Assembly (NCBI GenBank): GCA_037384425.1 | Contig: JARROA010000017.1 | Location: forward strand, 5,586 to 69,585 | From: Thiodiazotropha sp037384425 | GTDB lineage: Bacteria > Pseudomonadota > Gammaproteobacteria > Chromatiales > Chromatiaceae | DNA: 64,000 nucleotides | Direction: 5' to 3' | Shown: positions 28,552 to 36,032 of the stretch, one piece after another | Position numbering within the stretch: the first letter of the stretch is position 1 | Layout: each line of letters begins with the position of its first letter | Program-made: the position numbers and the translations under genes | Notes under the pieces: model-generated | The model's database searches: none | Told to the model about the DNA's origin: nothing | Seen by the model: only the letters and a program-made list of their open reading frames with translations

Positions 28552-29317
28552 GGGACTTCTCCCCGCCATCGTGCGTGATGTTCTCATGAATGTCGTGAGT
28601 GTGGTCGTGGTGATGGGTGTAGACCGCCAGCTTAGCGCTGGCGGGGGTGCCGAACAGCTCCAGATAGGCGGGATGCTGGCTGACACTTTCCGGGTGACCC
28701 GAGCAGCAGACGTGGTGATTGAGACAGAGCACCTGATCGGTGGTGGCCATCACCAGATGCAGATCGTGGGAGATCATGAGCACCCCACAGCCGAGTTGAT
28801 CGCGGATTCTGGTGATCAAGCCATAGAGGGACGCCTGGCCGGTGACATCCACGCCCTGAACCGGTTCATCCAGTACCAGCAGGTCGGGTTTTCGCAGCAG
28901 GGCACGTGTCAGCAGCACACGCTGGTGTTCTCCGCCGGAGAGCCGCTGCAGGGGGCTGTCGAGGAGATGCCGGATGTCGAGTTGATCGACCACGGCCATG
29001 AGGTCGGTGTCGCACTGCTTCTGGCAACCCAGGTCGAGGAACCGGCGTACCGTCAAAGGCAGGTTCTCAGAAAGCTGCAGGCGTTGCGGCATATAGCCGA
29101 TTCGGATACCCCGCTGGCGTTCGATCTGCCCGGCGTCGGGTTTCAGCAGTCCGAGAATGACTCTGACCAGGGTGGTCTTGCCGGCCCCGTTGGGTCCGAT
29201 AAGGGTCACGATCTGGCCACGTCGCACGTTCAGGTCGACGCCATCGAGAATCTGACGTCCCTGCAGGCTGACACTGATACCCTGGGCGTCGAGCAGGGTT
29301 TCGCGATCCAGCGTCAT
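28544..29317 (-). CDS. znuC: zinc ABC transporter ATP-binding protein
   Basis: ATPase of the zinc importer, 257 residues, with Walker A GPNGAGKTT, signature LSGGEHQRVLLTRAL, Walker B LLVLDEPVQGVD and switch HDLHLV, where the EPVQGVD sequence is typical of ZnuC. A histidine-rich C-terminal tail (YTHHHDHTHDIHENITHDGG) may bind zinc. The start overlaps zur by 4 bases and the stop overlaps znuB. Confidence 0.95.
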   Translation of the reverse strand: MTLDRETLLDAQGISVSLQGRQILDGVDLNVRRGQIVTLIGPNGAGKTTLVRVILGLLKPDAGQIERQRGIRIGYMPQRLQLSENLPLTVRRFLDLGCQKQCDTDLMAVVDQLDIRHLLDSPLQRLSGGEHQRVLLTRALLRKPDLLVLDEPVQGVDVTGQASLYGLITRIRDQLGCGVLMISHDLHLVMATTDQVLCLNHHVCCSGHPESVSQHPAYLELFGTPASAKLAVYTHHHDHTHDIHENITHDGGEKSHG

Positions 29318-29817
29318 GTTCGCTTCGCCTCCCGGCAGCGGGCACAGGTACCGGCCACCTCTATGGTCTGACTGGCGATGCTGAAGCCGAGCGCCTTGGC
29401 GTCCTGCGCGATCGCCGATTCGATCGACGGATCGCCGATCTCCGCCGCCTGGCCGCAGCCGACGCAGATGAAGAACTGGGCCTCGTGATCACTTCCCGGA
29501 TGGTTGCAGCCGACATAGGCGTTGAGGGAGGCGATACGGTGGATCAGGCCGTGATTCAGGAGAAAATCGAGTGAACGATAGACAGTGGGCGGTGCCGCCT
29601 TGCGCCCCTCAGTGACAAGCTGCTCCAACAGGGTGTAGGCGCCCACTGGCTGGTGACTGGACCAGACCAGCTCCAGTACGCGACGGCGCAGGGAGGTCAG
29701 ACGCAGGCCGTGGCGTCGGCAGTAGGTCTCCGCTTGCAGCAGGGCCTGTTCGCGACAGGCTGCGTGGTCGTGCCGGTTGTCGGGGAAAGGGGAGAGTGGT
29801 ATCGGACGCTTTCTCAT
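29314..29817 (-). CDS. zur: zinc uptake regulator, Fur family
   Basis: A 167-residue Fur-family repressor. The winged helix opens with LRLTSLRRRVLELVWSSHQPVGAYTLLEQL, the recognition helix includes PPTVYRSLDFLLNHGLIHRI, and metal sites include H-containing GCNHPGSDHEAQFFICVGCG with a second CxxC near the end (GTCARCREAKR), as in Zur proteins. When zinc is bound it should repress the operon through the Zur box in front of znuA. Placing zur between znuA and znuC makes its expression autoregulated. Confidence 0.93.
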   Translation of the reverse strand: MRKRPIPLSPFPDNRHDHAACREQALLQAETYCRRHGLRLTSLRRRVLELVWSSHQPVGAYTLLEQLVTEGRKAAPPTVYRSLDFLLNHGLIHRIASLNAYVGCNHPGSDHEAQFFICVGCGQAAEIGDPSIESAIAQDAKALGFSIASQTIEVAGTCARCREAKRT

Positions 29818-30764
29818 TGCAGGCAGTTGACCAGGTTGTCGGCCAGTCGTCTCATGAGCTGGAAATAGGCTTCGGGGCCCGCTTCGAGGTCACTCCCCAG
29901 TGGGTCGAGTACCCCAGGCCTGGCGGAGGTCCCCTCAATCAGTGTTTGCACCAACTTGGGTCGGAACTGGGGCTCGGCGAACACACAGCGGGCATCCAGA
30001 CGTGTGATCTTGGAACGCAGTTCGTGAATCCGGCGTGCACCGGGCTGCCGGTCGGGAGCGACGCTGACCGAACCGACGGCATTGAGCCCATAGTGTCGTT
30101 CGAAATAATGATAGGCGTCGTGAAAGACGATATAGGGCAGAGTCCGCACCGGTGCGAGCTGCGCCGAGAGTTCGCTGTCGAGTCGCTGCAGCCGTTCGAC
30201 CAGCAGCCGGCTGTTGCTCCGATAGCGTGCCGCGTTCTCCGCGTCGAGCTGACTCAGCCGATCGGTAAGCCGGAGTACGATGCGGCGGGCGATTTCGGGC
30301 GAGAGCCAGATATGGCTGTCGATGTCACCGGCATGGCTATGTTCATGCGGTTCGGAAGCTCCCGGCTGATGGTGTCCTGCTTCCCATTCTTGGTTCGAAC
30401 GCGCAGGCAACCATTCGATCCCATGCAGTTGCGTCAATCTCAACACCTCTCCCTTGAACTGGCGCTTCTCGAACAGTCGGTCCAGAGAAGACTCCACATC
30501 CGGGCCCACCCAGACGATCAAGTCGGCTTGCTGCAGCTGCCGCATGTGCGATGGTTTGAGGCTGAAATTGTGCGGAGACTCATTCCCCTGAATCAGCAGG
30601 TCAGGGCGCCCCACGCCCTGCATGATGCTGGCGATCAGGGAGTGGACAGGTTTGATACTGGCCACGACGCGCGGTGCCGCATTTACGTGAACGGTCTGAA
30701 GCAACAGGCCGAAGGCCAACAGTGGTAGTAGCGCGTTGCGGAGTCTGAAGCTTACTCTTTTCAT
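29814..30764 (-). CDS. znuA: zinc ABC transporter substrate-binding protein
   Basis: The periplasmic zinc-binding protein of 316 residues. It has a signal peptide (NALLPLLAFGLLLQTVHVNA), the VVASIKPVHSLIASIMQGVG opening, the metal-binding HNFSLKPSHMRQLQQADLIVWVG, a histidine-rich loop (HHQPGASEPHEHSHAGDIDSH) and DSHIWLSPEIARRI. The later VFHDAYHYFERHYGL and CVFAEPQFRPKLV also match the family. It heads the znuA-zur-znuC-znuB operon and lies 40 bases downstream of a strong Zur box. Confidence 0.95.
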   Translation of the reverse strand: MKRVSFRLRNALLPLLAFGLLLQTVHVNAAPRVVASIKPVHSLIASIMQGVGRPDLLIQGNESPHNFSLKPSHMRQLQQADLIVWVGPDVESSLDRLFEKRQFKGEVLRLTQLHGIEWLPARSNQEWEAGHHQPGASEPHEHSHAGDIDSHIWLSPEIARRIVLRLTDRLSQLDAENAARYRSNSRLLVERLQRLDSELSAQLAPVRTLPYIVFHDAYHYFERHYGLNAVGSVSVAPDRQPGARRIHELRSKITRLDARCVFAEPQFRPKLVQTLIEGTSARPGVLDPLGSDLEAGPEAYFQLMRRLADNLVNCLQ

Positions 30765-31095
30765 ATAGTGGATACGGGGCAGTAGAGTCAGAGTTGTCGG
30801 AACGTGATGTTATATTGTAACAAAAGTAAGGGTGCGCATTGTCTTGTGTCAACGATCGGGTGATCCTCCTGCAGAGGAAAATGTAGCGCTTGCTGCGGCT
30901 TACCCGAGTTGACTTTTGACTACAGCCGCTGTACGCAGTCATACAAAAAGTAAAGAATTTCCTATTTCCGCCGATCAAGCTGAGGACGTGAGGGTCAGAA
31001 TACGCCTGGACTGCGTGGTGGTCGATTCGCCACTCACCCAGTCCGGACAACTGGATGATTATAAAAACACAGGATTACTGTGAAGGAGTTATCTC
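30765..31095. other. divergent intergenic region between znuA and a secreted-protein gene
   Basis: 331 bases without a supported gene. Near znuA it holds the Zur box described separately. Near the other end an AAGGAG ribosome-binding site (31082-31087) precedes the ATG of the secreted protein. A possible TTGACT...TCATAC promoter lies around 30923-30951 but its -10 is weak. Nothing else was found. Confidence 0.5.
30804..30826 (-). promoter_or_regulatory. Zur box in front of znuA
   Basis: TGTTATATTGTAACA at 30808-30822 is an inverted repeat (TGTTA, five-base centre, TAACA) flanked by GTGA and AAAG. It closely matches the gammaproteobacterial Zur operator core TGTTATA.TATAACA. It lies 44-58 bases upstream of the znuA ATG, in promoter position for the leftward operon. 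The divergent rightward gene is about 270 bases away, so the site is probably dedicated to znuA. Confidence 0.8.
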
Positions 31096-31473
31096 ATGGA
31101 AACTGTGATACCCCGCTGGATGACGATCTGTTTCAGCGGTCTCTTGATGGGATCTGTTTCTCTCCAAGCCATGGCCTTGGACCCCGGCTATATCGAGGCG
31201 GTCGAAGCCGATGTAGCGGAGTTCACGAGTGGGGAATTCGTGCCTCCGGAAAATTCAGCCTGGCTCGGTTCCGCTTCCGAAGACACCTCCCAGATGGCTG
31301 ATCTGGAAGGGTTCTCCAAATTTCTTCAGAACAAGTCTCCTGGCAGTTTCATCTTCTATAAAAAACTACCAACCGAATACAAGGAACAGCTGCAAAAGGA
31401 CTACCTGGCGACCGGGGATCTCGATCGCATCAAGGACGATATCTTCAAATATACCCGTCAGCTGAAAAAGTAA
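31096..31473 (+). CDS. small secreted protein of unknown function
   Basis: A 125-residue exported protein that I cannot assign to a family. It has a signal peptide (WMTICFSGLLMGSVSLQAMA, cleavage likely near residue 27). The mature part is acidic and helical: ALDPGYIEAVEADVAEFTSGEF, PPENSAWLG, and a C-terminal FYKKLPTEYKEQLQKDYLATGDLDRIKDDIFKYTRQLKK. It has no cysteines in the mature part. An AAGGAG site lies 8 bases before the ATG. The downstream neighbour is an outer-membrane lipoprotein-sorting protein, 45 bases away in the same direction, so the two are likely co-transcribed and may share an envelope task. Confidence 0.75.
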   Translation: METVIPRWMTICFSGLLMGSVSLQAMALDPGYIEAVEADVAEFTSGEFVPPENSAWLGSASEDTSQMADLEGFSKFLQNKSPGSFIFYKKLPTEYKEQLQKDYLATGDLDRIKDDIFKYTRQLKK

Positions 31474-31518
31474 TACACGCACGGCATCGTCGTGGTGCAA
31501 GATTTAGGGAACAGAACC

Positions 31519-32496
31519 ATGAAACGAATCAAGAGCGCTCTTAGCTACAGTCTCTGTCTGACGATCACACTGGGTATTCTCAGTTTCGAGAGCCAGGCAG
31601 GCGTCGACCGCAACCTGGCCTATCCCGCCGCGGGTGTGGAGCCGGACGCCGATGAAGTGGCGAAACAGGTCTACTTCGCCAACCATTTTTATGCCTTCGA
31701 TAATTTCTCCATCAAGCGACGCGGGGGCACCCTCAGTGTATTGGTCAACAAGGCCGAGGGCGGCAGCCCCTTGACTACGGCGGTGGAACGCCATCTCAAC
31801 AACAATTATGCCGCTGACGATGCCATCCGCTCGCGTGACCTGGCGATCTTCCACTCCGGCAAGATGCGCGGTACCGGCATGCTGGTTACCGAATATGCCG
31901 AAGATGATCGAAACAAGGACTATATGGTGTGGATTCCGAGGTTGCGTAAAATCCGGCGCTTTGCGCAACCGCGCCAGGACGACGCCTGGGGCGGCAGTGT
32001 GTTTAGTTTTGGCGATGTCACCCTGCGCAAACCCGACGACGAGACGCATGAGCTGCTGGGTAAGAAGAAGCTTCGAACCTGTCTCGGCATGATGGATGCG
32101 CTGGAAGGCAAGCTCTTTCGCTACACGGGACGTGTCCCGGAGCGAAGCTGCCGACATATCGACAAGGAGGTCTATGGCCTCAAGAGTACGACCAAATTCA
32201 ACGATTGGTGGTATGACTATCGCATCAGCTACGTGGATACTCGCAGCTTTGCCGACTATCGCACGCTCTACTACAAGGACGGCAAACTGATCAAGATCAT
32301 CGACCGTGACTGGGGGCTGGTGAATACAGAGGGGGAGGGGGATCCCCGGGCGCTGTTCTGGAAATACTGGTACGGTATCGATCTCAGAACCGGGCAGGAG
32401 AGTCTTGCGGTCATACCTCGCAAAGTGGTCAGCTTCAACAGCGATCTGGACAATGGCTTCTGGACCGAAAGAACCCTGCGTCGAATCAAACGTTGA
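31519..32496 (+). CDS. outer-membrane lipoprotein-sorting protein (LolA-like, PF17131 type)
   Basis: A 325-residue periplasmic LolA-like protein. The signal peptide is YSLCLTITLGILSFESQAG. The mature domain has the closed-barrel pattern with SGKMRGTGMLVTEYAEDDRNKDYMVWIPRLRKIRRFAQPRQDDAWGGS, and RKPDDETHELLGKK and WWYDYRISYVD follow; this is the outer-membrane lipoprotein-sorting group often encoded beside RND lipid exporters. No RND gene is present here. I chose the ATG at 31519 because the signal peptide begins there. It probably carries a lipid or lipoprotein between membranes. Confidence 0.83.
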   Translation: MKRIKSALSYSLCLTITLGILSFESQAGVDRNLAYPAAGVEPDADEVAKQVYFANHFYAFDNFSIKRRGGTLSVLVNKAEGGSPLTTAVERHLNNNYAADDAIRSRDLAIFHSGKMRGTGMLVTEYAEDDRNKDYMVWIPRLRKIRRFAQPRQDDAWGGSVFSFGDVTLRKPDDETHELLGKKKLRTCLGMMDALEGKLFRYTGRVPERSCRHIDKEVYGLKSTTKFNDWWYDYRISYVDTRSFADYRTLYYKDGKLIKIIDRDWGLVNTEGEGDPRALFWKYWYGIDLRTGQESLAVIPRKVVSFNSDLDNGFWTERTLRRIKR

Positions 32497-32521
32497 GAGG
32501 CGCGCGCGGGCAGCTGCGGCT

Positions 32522-32551
32522 TTGACTTGCCGGCAAGCCCTGTATTAGACT
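32522..32551 (+). promoter_or_regulatory. candidate thrS operon promoter
   Basis: TTGACT at 32522-32527 and TAGACT at 32546-32551 are separated by 18 bases, a plausible sigma-70 promoter. Transcripts would have a leader of about 190 bases before thrS containing two hairpins. A second weak candidate -10 (TATACA) lies near 32593. Confidence 0.35.
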
Positions 32552-32670
32552 TTCATGCCTAGCGCTTTCTCTGACTTAAGCGACTGATTCGTTATACAAA
32601 TAATTGGTGAATCGGAGCCGCCAGAGCAGCGGAAAGCGATCCGTCTCGACGGATTAACAAACTGATATAC

Positions 32671-32704
32671 AGGGCCGGCCCTCTCCGGGTGCCGGCCCTT
32701 TTGT
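32671..32704 (+). terminator. terminator-like hairpin in the thrS leader
   Basis: AGGGCCGGC pairs with GCCGGCCCT around a 11-base loop and is followed by TTTGTTT. It may be the terminator of the preceding sorting-protein gene or an attenuator, since it sits only 48 bases before the thrS ATG, downstream of the candidate promoter. A small ATCCGT/ACGGAT hairpin precedes it at 32639-32654. Confidence 0.75.
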
Positions 32705-32751
32705 TTCATGTGGCCTCTCGTATGGGCCACCACTGATGAGGAAGTTGAAGC

Positions 32752-34671
32752 ATGCCAGTGATCTCTCTCCCTGATGGTTCTCAACGCGAATTCGATCGCC
32801 CGGTAACGGTTCACGAGGTGGCCGAGGATATCGGCCCCGGGCTCGCCAAGGCGGCGCTGGCCGGACGTGTCAACGGCAGACTGGTGGATACCTCCTGCCT
32901 GATCGAGGATGACAGCGATGTCGCCATCGTCACCAGCCGCGATGAAGCAGAGGCGCTGGAGCTGCTGCGGCACGATGCGGCTCATGTCATGGCTCAGGCC
33001 GTGCAGGAACTCTATCCCGGCACCCAGGTCACCATCGGCCCCGCCATCGAGGATGGCTTCTACTATGACTTCGCGCGGGAGGAGCCCTTCACGCCGGACG
33101 ATCTGAAGAAGATCGAGCAGCGCATGCACGAGATCGTCAAGCGGGATCTGCCCTTACAGCGGGAAGTCTGGGACCGGCAGGAGGCGATCAAGACCTTCGA
33201 CACCATCGGTGAGAAATACAAGGTCGAGATCATCCGCGAGATCATCCCCGAGGGGGAGGAGGTCTCGGTCTATCGTCAGGGCGACTGGTTCGATGTCTGC
33301 CGTGGTCCCCATCTGCCCAGTACCGGCAAGCTGGGTAAGGGCTTCAAACTGATGAAAGTGGCTGGCGCCTACTGGCGCGGTGACTCCAGCAACGAGATGC
33401 TGCAGCGGATCTACGGTACCGCTTGGCGGGACAAGAAGGAGTTGAACGCCTACCTCCACCGCCTGGAGGAGGCCGAAAAGCGTGACCACCGCAAGATCGG
33501 CAAGGCCCTGGATCTGTTCCATACCCAGGAAGAGGCGCCGGGTATGGCCTTCTGGCACAACAAGGGCTGGCAGATCTACCTGACCATCCAGAACTACATT
33601 CGCGAAAAGCTCCGGCATCACGGATATCAGGAGGTCCACACCCCTCAGGTGATCGACCGCAGCCTGTGGGAGAAGTCGGGTCACTGGGAGAAGTTCAGGG
33701 ACGACATCTTCGTCACCGAGACCGAGGACCGGGTTTACGCCATCAAGCCGATGAACTGCCCGGCCCATATCCAGATCTACAACCATGGCCTCAAGAGCTA
33801 CCGGGATCTGCCCCTGCGTCTGGCGGAGTTCGGCTCCTGCCACCGCAACGAGCCCTCGGGTACCCTGCACGGTCTGATGCGGGTGCGCAACTTCGTGCAG
33901 GACGACGCCCACATCTTCTGTACCGAGGATCAGATCCTCTCCGAAGTGCTTGCCTTCAACGATCTGTTGTTCGAGGTCTATCGTGATTTCGGCTTCGACG
34001 AGGTACTGGTCAAGCTGTCCACGCGCCCGGAAAAGCGTGTTGGTTCAGATGAGATATGGGATAAAGCTGAGAAAGCACTTGAAGATGCGCTCAATGAGCA
34101 GGGGCTCGATTGGGAGCTGCAGCCTGGCGAGGGGGCCTTCTACGGACCCAAAATCGAATTCTCCCTGCGCGACTGTCTCAACCGGGTCTGGCAGCTGGGC
34201 ACCATCCAGCTCGACTTCTCCATGCCGGAGCGACTCGGCGCCCACTATATTGCCGAGGACAACAGTAAACAGGTGCCGGTGATGCTGCATCGGGCGATCC
34301 TCGGTTCGCTGGAGCGTTTCATCGGTATTCTCATCGAGCACTATGCCGGTGCCCTGCCGCTTTGGCTGTCGCCGCTTCAGGCGGTGGTGATGAATATCAC
34401 AGACCGCCAGGCCGAGTATGTCGAAAGCTGTCTCAAATCCCTGCAAGACAACGGATTTCGCGCTGAATCGGACTTGAGAAATGAGAAGATTGGCTTTAAA
34501 ATCCGCGAGCACACGCTGATGCGCGTGCCCTATCTGCTTGTGGTCGGCGACCGCGAGATGGAGGAGGGAACGGTGGCCGTGCGTACGCGCAAGGGCGAAG
34601 ACCTGGGCTCAATGCCACTGCAGGACTTCATCGAACGCATGCGCAAAGAGGTCACGGAGCGTGTGAACTGA
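32752..34671 (+). CDS. thrS: threonyl-tRNA synthetase
   Basis: Charges tRNA-Thr. The 639 residues show the expected order: TGS domain (1-62), editing domain with RHDAAHVMAQAV and the later CRGPHLPSTG, class II catalytic core with motif 2 EFGSCHRNEPSGTLHGLMRVRNFVQDDAHIFCT, KPMNCPAHIQIY (zinc-ligand Cys region), motif 3 HRAILGSLERFIGILIEHYAG, and the anticodon-binding domain. An AGGAAG-type ribosome-binding site lies just upstream. It is the first gene of the thrS-infC-rpmI-rplT-pheS-pheT-ihfA block. Confidence 0.98.
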   Translation: MPVISLPDGSQREFDRPVTVHEVAEDIGPGLAKAALAGRVNGRLVDTSCLIEDDSDVAIVTSRDEAEALELLRHDAAHVMAQAVQELYPGTQVTIGPAIEDGFYYDFAREEPFTPDDLKKIEQRMHEIVKRDLPLQREVWDRQEAIKTFDTIGEKYKVEIIREIIPEGEEVSVYRQGDWFDVCRGPHLPSTGKLGKGFKLMKVAGAYWRGDSSNEMLQRIYGTAWRDKKELNAYLHRLEEAEKRDHRKIGKALDLFHTQEEAPGMAFWHNKGWQIYLTIQNYIREKLRHHGYQEVHTPQVIDRSLWEKSGHWEKFRDDIFVTETEDRVYAIKPMNCPAHIQIYNHGLKSYRDLPLRLAEFGSCHRNEPSGTLHGLMRVRNFVQDDAHIFCTEDQILSEVLAFNDLLFEVYRDFGFDEVLVKLSTRPEKRVGSDEIWDKAEKALEDALNEQGLDWELQPGEGAFYGPKIEFSLRDCLNRVWQLGTIQLDFSMPERLGAHYIAEDNSKQVPVMLHRAILGSLERFIGILIEHYAGALPLWLSPLQAVVMNITDRQAEYVESCLKSLQDNGFRAESDLRNEKIGFKIREHTLMRVPYLLVVGDREMEEGTVAVRTRKGEDLGSMPLQDFIERMRKEVTERVN

Positions 34672-34677
34672 GTGTAA

Positions 34678-34703
34678 AGCACCGGTCTACCGGTGCTTTT
34701 CTA
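34678..34703 (+). terminator. hairpin with T-tract between thrS and infC
   Basis: AGCACCGG pairs with CCGGTGCT around a TCTA loop, followed by TTTTCT. Its position 7 bases after the thrS stop suggests partial termination within the operon, so that infC downstream might be expressed at a different level, probably also from an internal promoter. Confidence 0.7.
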
Positions 34704-34772
34704 CTTTAAGGAACCTTGAGAACTTGTCTCAAGGCGCCTTATACGAATTTGGACTTTTTGGAGGAACCGGCT

Positions 34773-35291
34773 ATCGCTGCAACAAAAAAGCACCGACTCA
34801 ACAATGACATTACGGCCACCGAGGTCAGGCTCATTGGCGAGGACGGTGAACAAATAGGTGTCGTTTCGATTGAAGAGGCCCTTCGGGTCGCCGAAGAAGC
34901 GACATTGGATTTGGTAGAGATCGTGCCGAACGGGGAACCCCCGGTTTGTCGCGTGATGGATTACGGCAAGTTTCTGTTTGAAGCCAAGAAGCAGAAACAG
35001 GCCGCCAAAAAGAAGCAGAAGCAGGTTCACATCAAAGAGATCAAGTTCCGTCCAGGGACGGGAGAAGGGGATTATCAGGTAAAACTGCGCAACCTGATAC
35101 GTTTCCTCGAAGACGGGGACAAGACCAAGGTGACCATGCGGTTCCGCGGTCGCGAGCATGCCCATCGCGAGCTGGGTCTGGAGCTTCTGGAGCGGGTCGA
35201 GAGCGATCTGGCCGAATACGGTCAGGTCGAACAGAAACCCATGATGGAAGGTCGCCAGATGGTGATGGTGCTCAGTCCCAAGAAAAAGTAA
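34773..35291 (+). CDS. infC: translation initiation factor IF-3 (AUC start codon)
   Basis: IF-3 dissociates ribosomal subunits and proofreads the initiator tRNA-start codon pairing. The 172-residue product has the N domain HRLNNDITATEVRLIGEDGEQIGV, the lysine-rich linker FEAKKQKQAAKKKQKQVH and the C domain IKFRPGTGEGDYQVKLRNLIRFLEDGDKTKVTMRFRGRE. There is no ATG, GTG or TTG near the N terminus; the ATC at 34773 has GGAGGA 7 bases upstream and gives the expected IAATKKH start. This is the non-canonical start that lets IF-3 repress its own translation. The frame extends upstream only to a TTG inside the intergenic region, which I reject. Confidence 0.95.
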   Translation: MAATKKHRLNNDITATEVRLIGEDGEQIGVVSIEEALRVAEEATLDLVEIVPNGEPPVCRVMDYGKFLFEAKKQKQAAKKKQKQVHIKEIKFRPGTGEGDYQVKLRNLIRFLEDGDKTKVTMRFRGREHAHRELGLELLERVESDLAEYGQVEQKPMMEGRQMVMVLSPKKK

Positions 35292-35337
35292 CTTTTTTCA
35301 CGCCCGACGGCGTGACCAATTGCGGAGTTAGAAAGCA

Positions 35338-35535
35338 ATGCCCAAGATCAAGACAAATCGCGGTGCGGCCAAACGGTTCAAACGCACTGCATCCGGTTCG
35401 TTCAAACGGAACGCCTCGCATCGTCGTCATATCCTGACGAAGAAGAGCACCAAGCGGAAACGCCAGCTGCGCGCTCCCAACACCATCGCAAAGTCCGACG
35501 CGGCCATCGCCCGTCGCATGATGCCTTACGCTTAA
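35338..35535 (+). CDS. rpmI: 50S ribosomal protein L35
   Basis: A 65-residue basic protein beginning MPKIKTNRGAAKRFKRTASG and containing SHRRHILTKKSTKRKRQLR, standard L35. It follows infC by 46 bases that contain a small CACGCC/GGCGTG hairpin (35299-35314). Confidence 0.98.
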   Translation: MPKIKTNRGAAKRFKRTASGSFKRNASHRRHILTKKSTKRKRQLRAPNTIAKSDAAIARRMMPYA

Positions 35536-35558
35536 TCTCAACGAATCGGATCTGAACA

Positions 35559-35918
35559 ATGTCAAGAGTCAAACGTGGTGTACAAGCACGCGCCCGTCAC
35601 AAAAAGGTGCTTGAGGAAGCCAAGGGTTATTATGGTGCCCGCAGCAAGGTCTATCGCGTCGCCAAACAGGCGGTCATCAAGGCCGGCCAGTATGCCTATC
35701 GCGATCGTCGCCAGAAGAAGCGCCAGTTCCGCGCTCTCTGGATCGCCCGTATCAATGCAGGCGCGCGGGAGAACGGTCTCTCCTATAGCCGCATGATCAA
35801 CGGCTTGCACATGGCCAACATCGAGGTCGACCGCAAGATGCTGGCCGATCTGGCGATCCACGACAAGGCGGCATTTAGCGCGCTGGCAGAACAGGCCAAG
35901 GCCGCACTCTCCAGCTAA
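35559..35918 (+). CDS. rplT: 50S ribosomal protein L20
   Basis: A 119-residue L20, MSRVKRGVQARARHKKVLEEAKGYYGARSK at the start and FRALWIARINAGARENGLSYS in the C-terminal domain. In enterobacteria L20 represses rpmI-rplT translation through an RNA pseudoknot; whether the leader here can do that cannot be judged by eye. A strong terminator follows. Confidence 0.98.
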   Translation: MSRVKRGVQARARHKKVLEEAKGYYGARSKVYRVAKQAVIKAGQYAYRDRRQKKRQFRALWIARINAGARENGLSYSRMINGLHMANIEVDRKMLADLAIHDKAAFSALAEQAKAALSS

Positions 35919-35961
35919 CCGCCTGTCGTGAATACCGGTCCCGGCCGGTGGCGACGACGAC

Positions 35962-35997
35962 AAAAAGGGGAAAGGCCTTCGGACCTTCCCCTTTTTT
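35962..35997 (+). terminator. rho-independent terminator between rplT and pheS
   Basis: AAAAAGGGGAA pairs with TTCCCCTTTTT around a short GC-rich apex. It ends in a run of six T. In E. coli this position holds the pheM attenuator; here I find no phenylalanine-rich leader peptide before the hairpin, so it may simply separate the ribosomal genes from pheST. Confidence 0.85.
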
Positions 35998-36032
35998 ATT
36001 GTTTTATTTAACCCCCGATGTGAGAAGAGCTG

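Noticed and set aside
35919..36032. pheM-type leader peptide before the pheS hairpin
   Set aside because: No open frame with clustered phenylalanine codons precedes the terminator.
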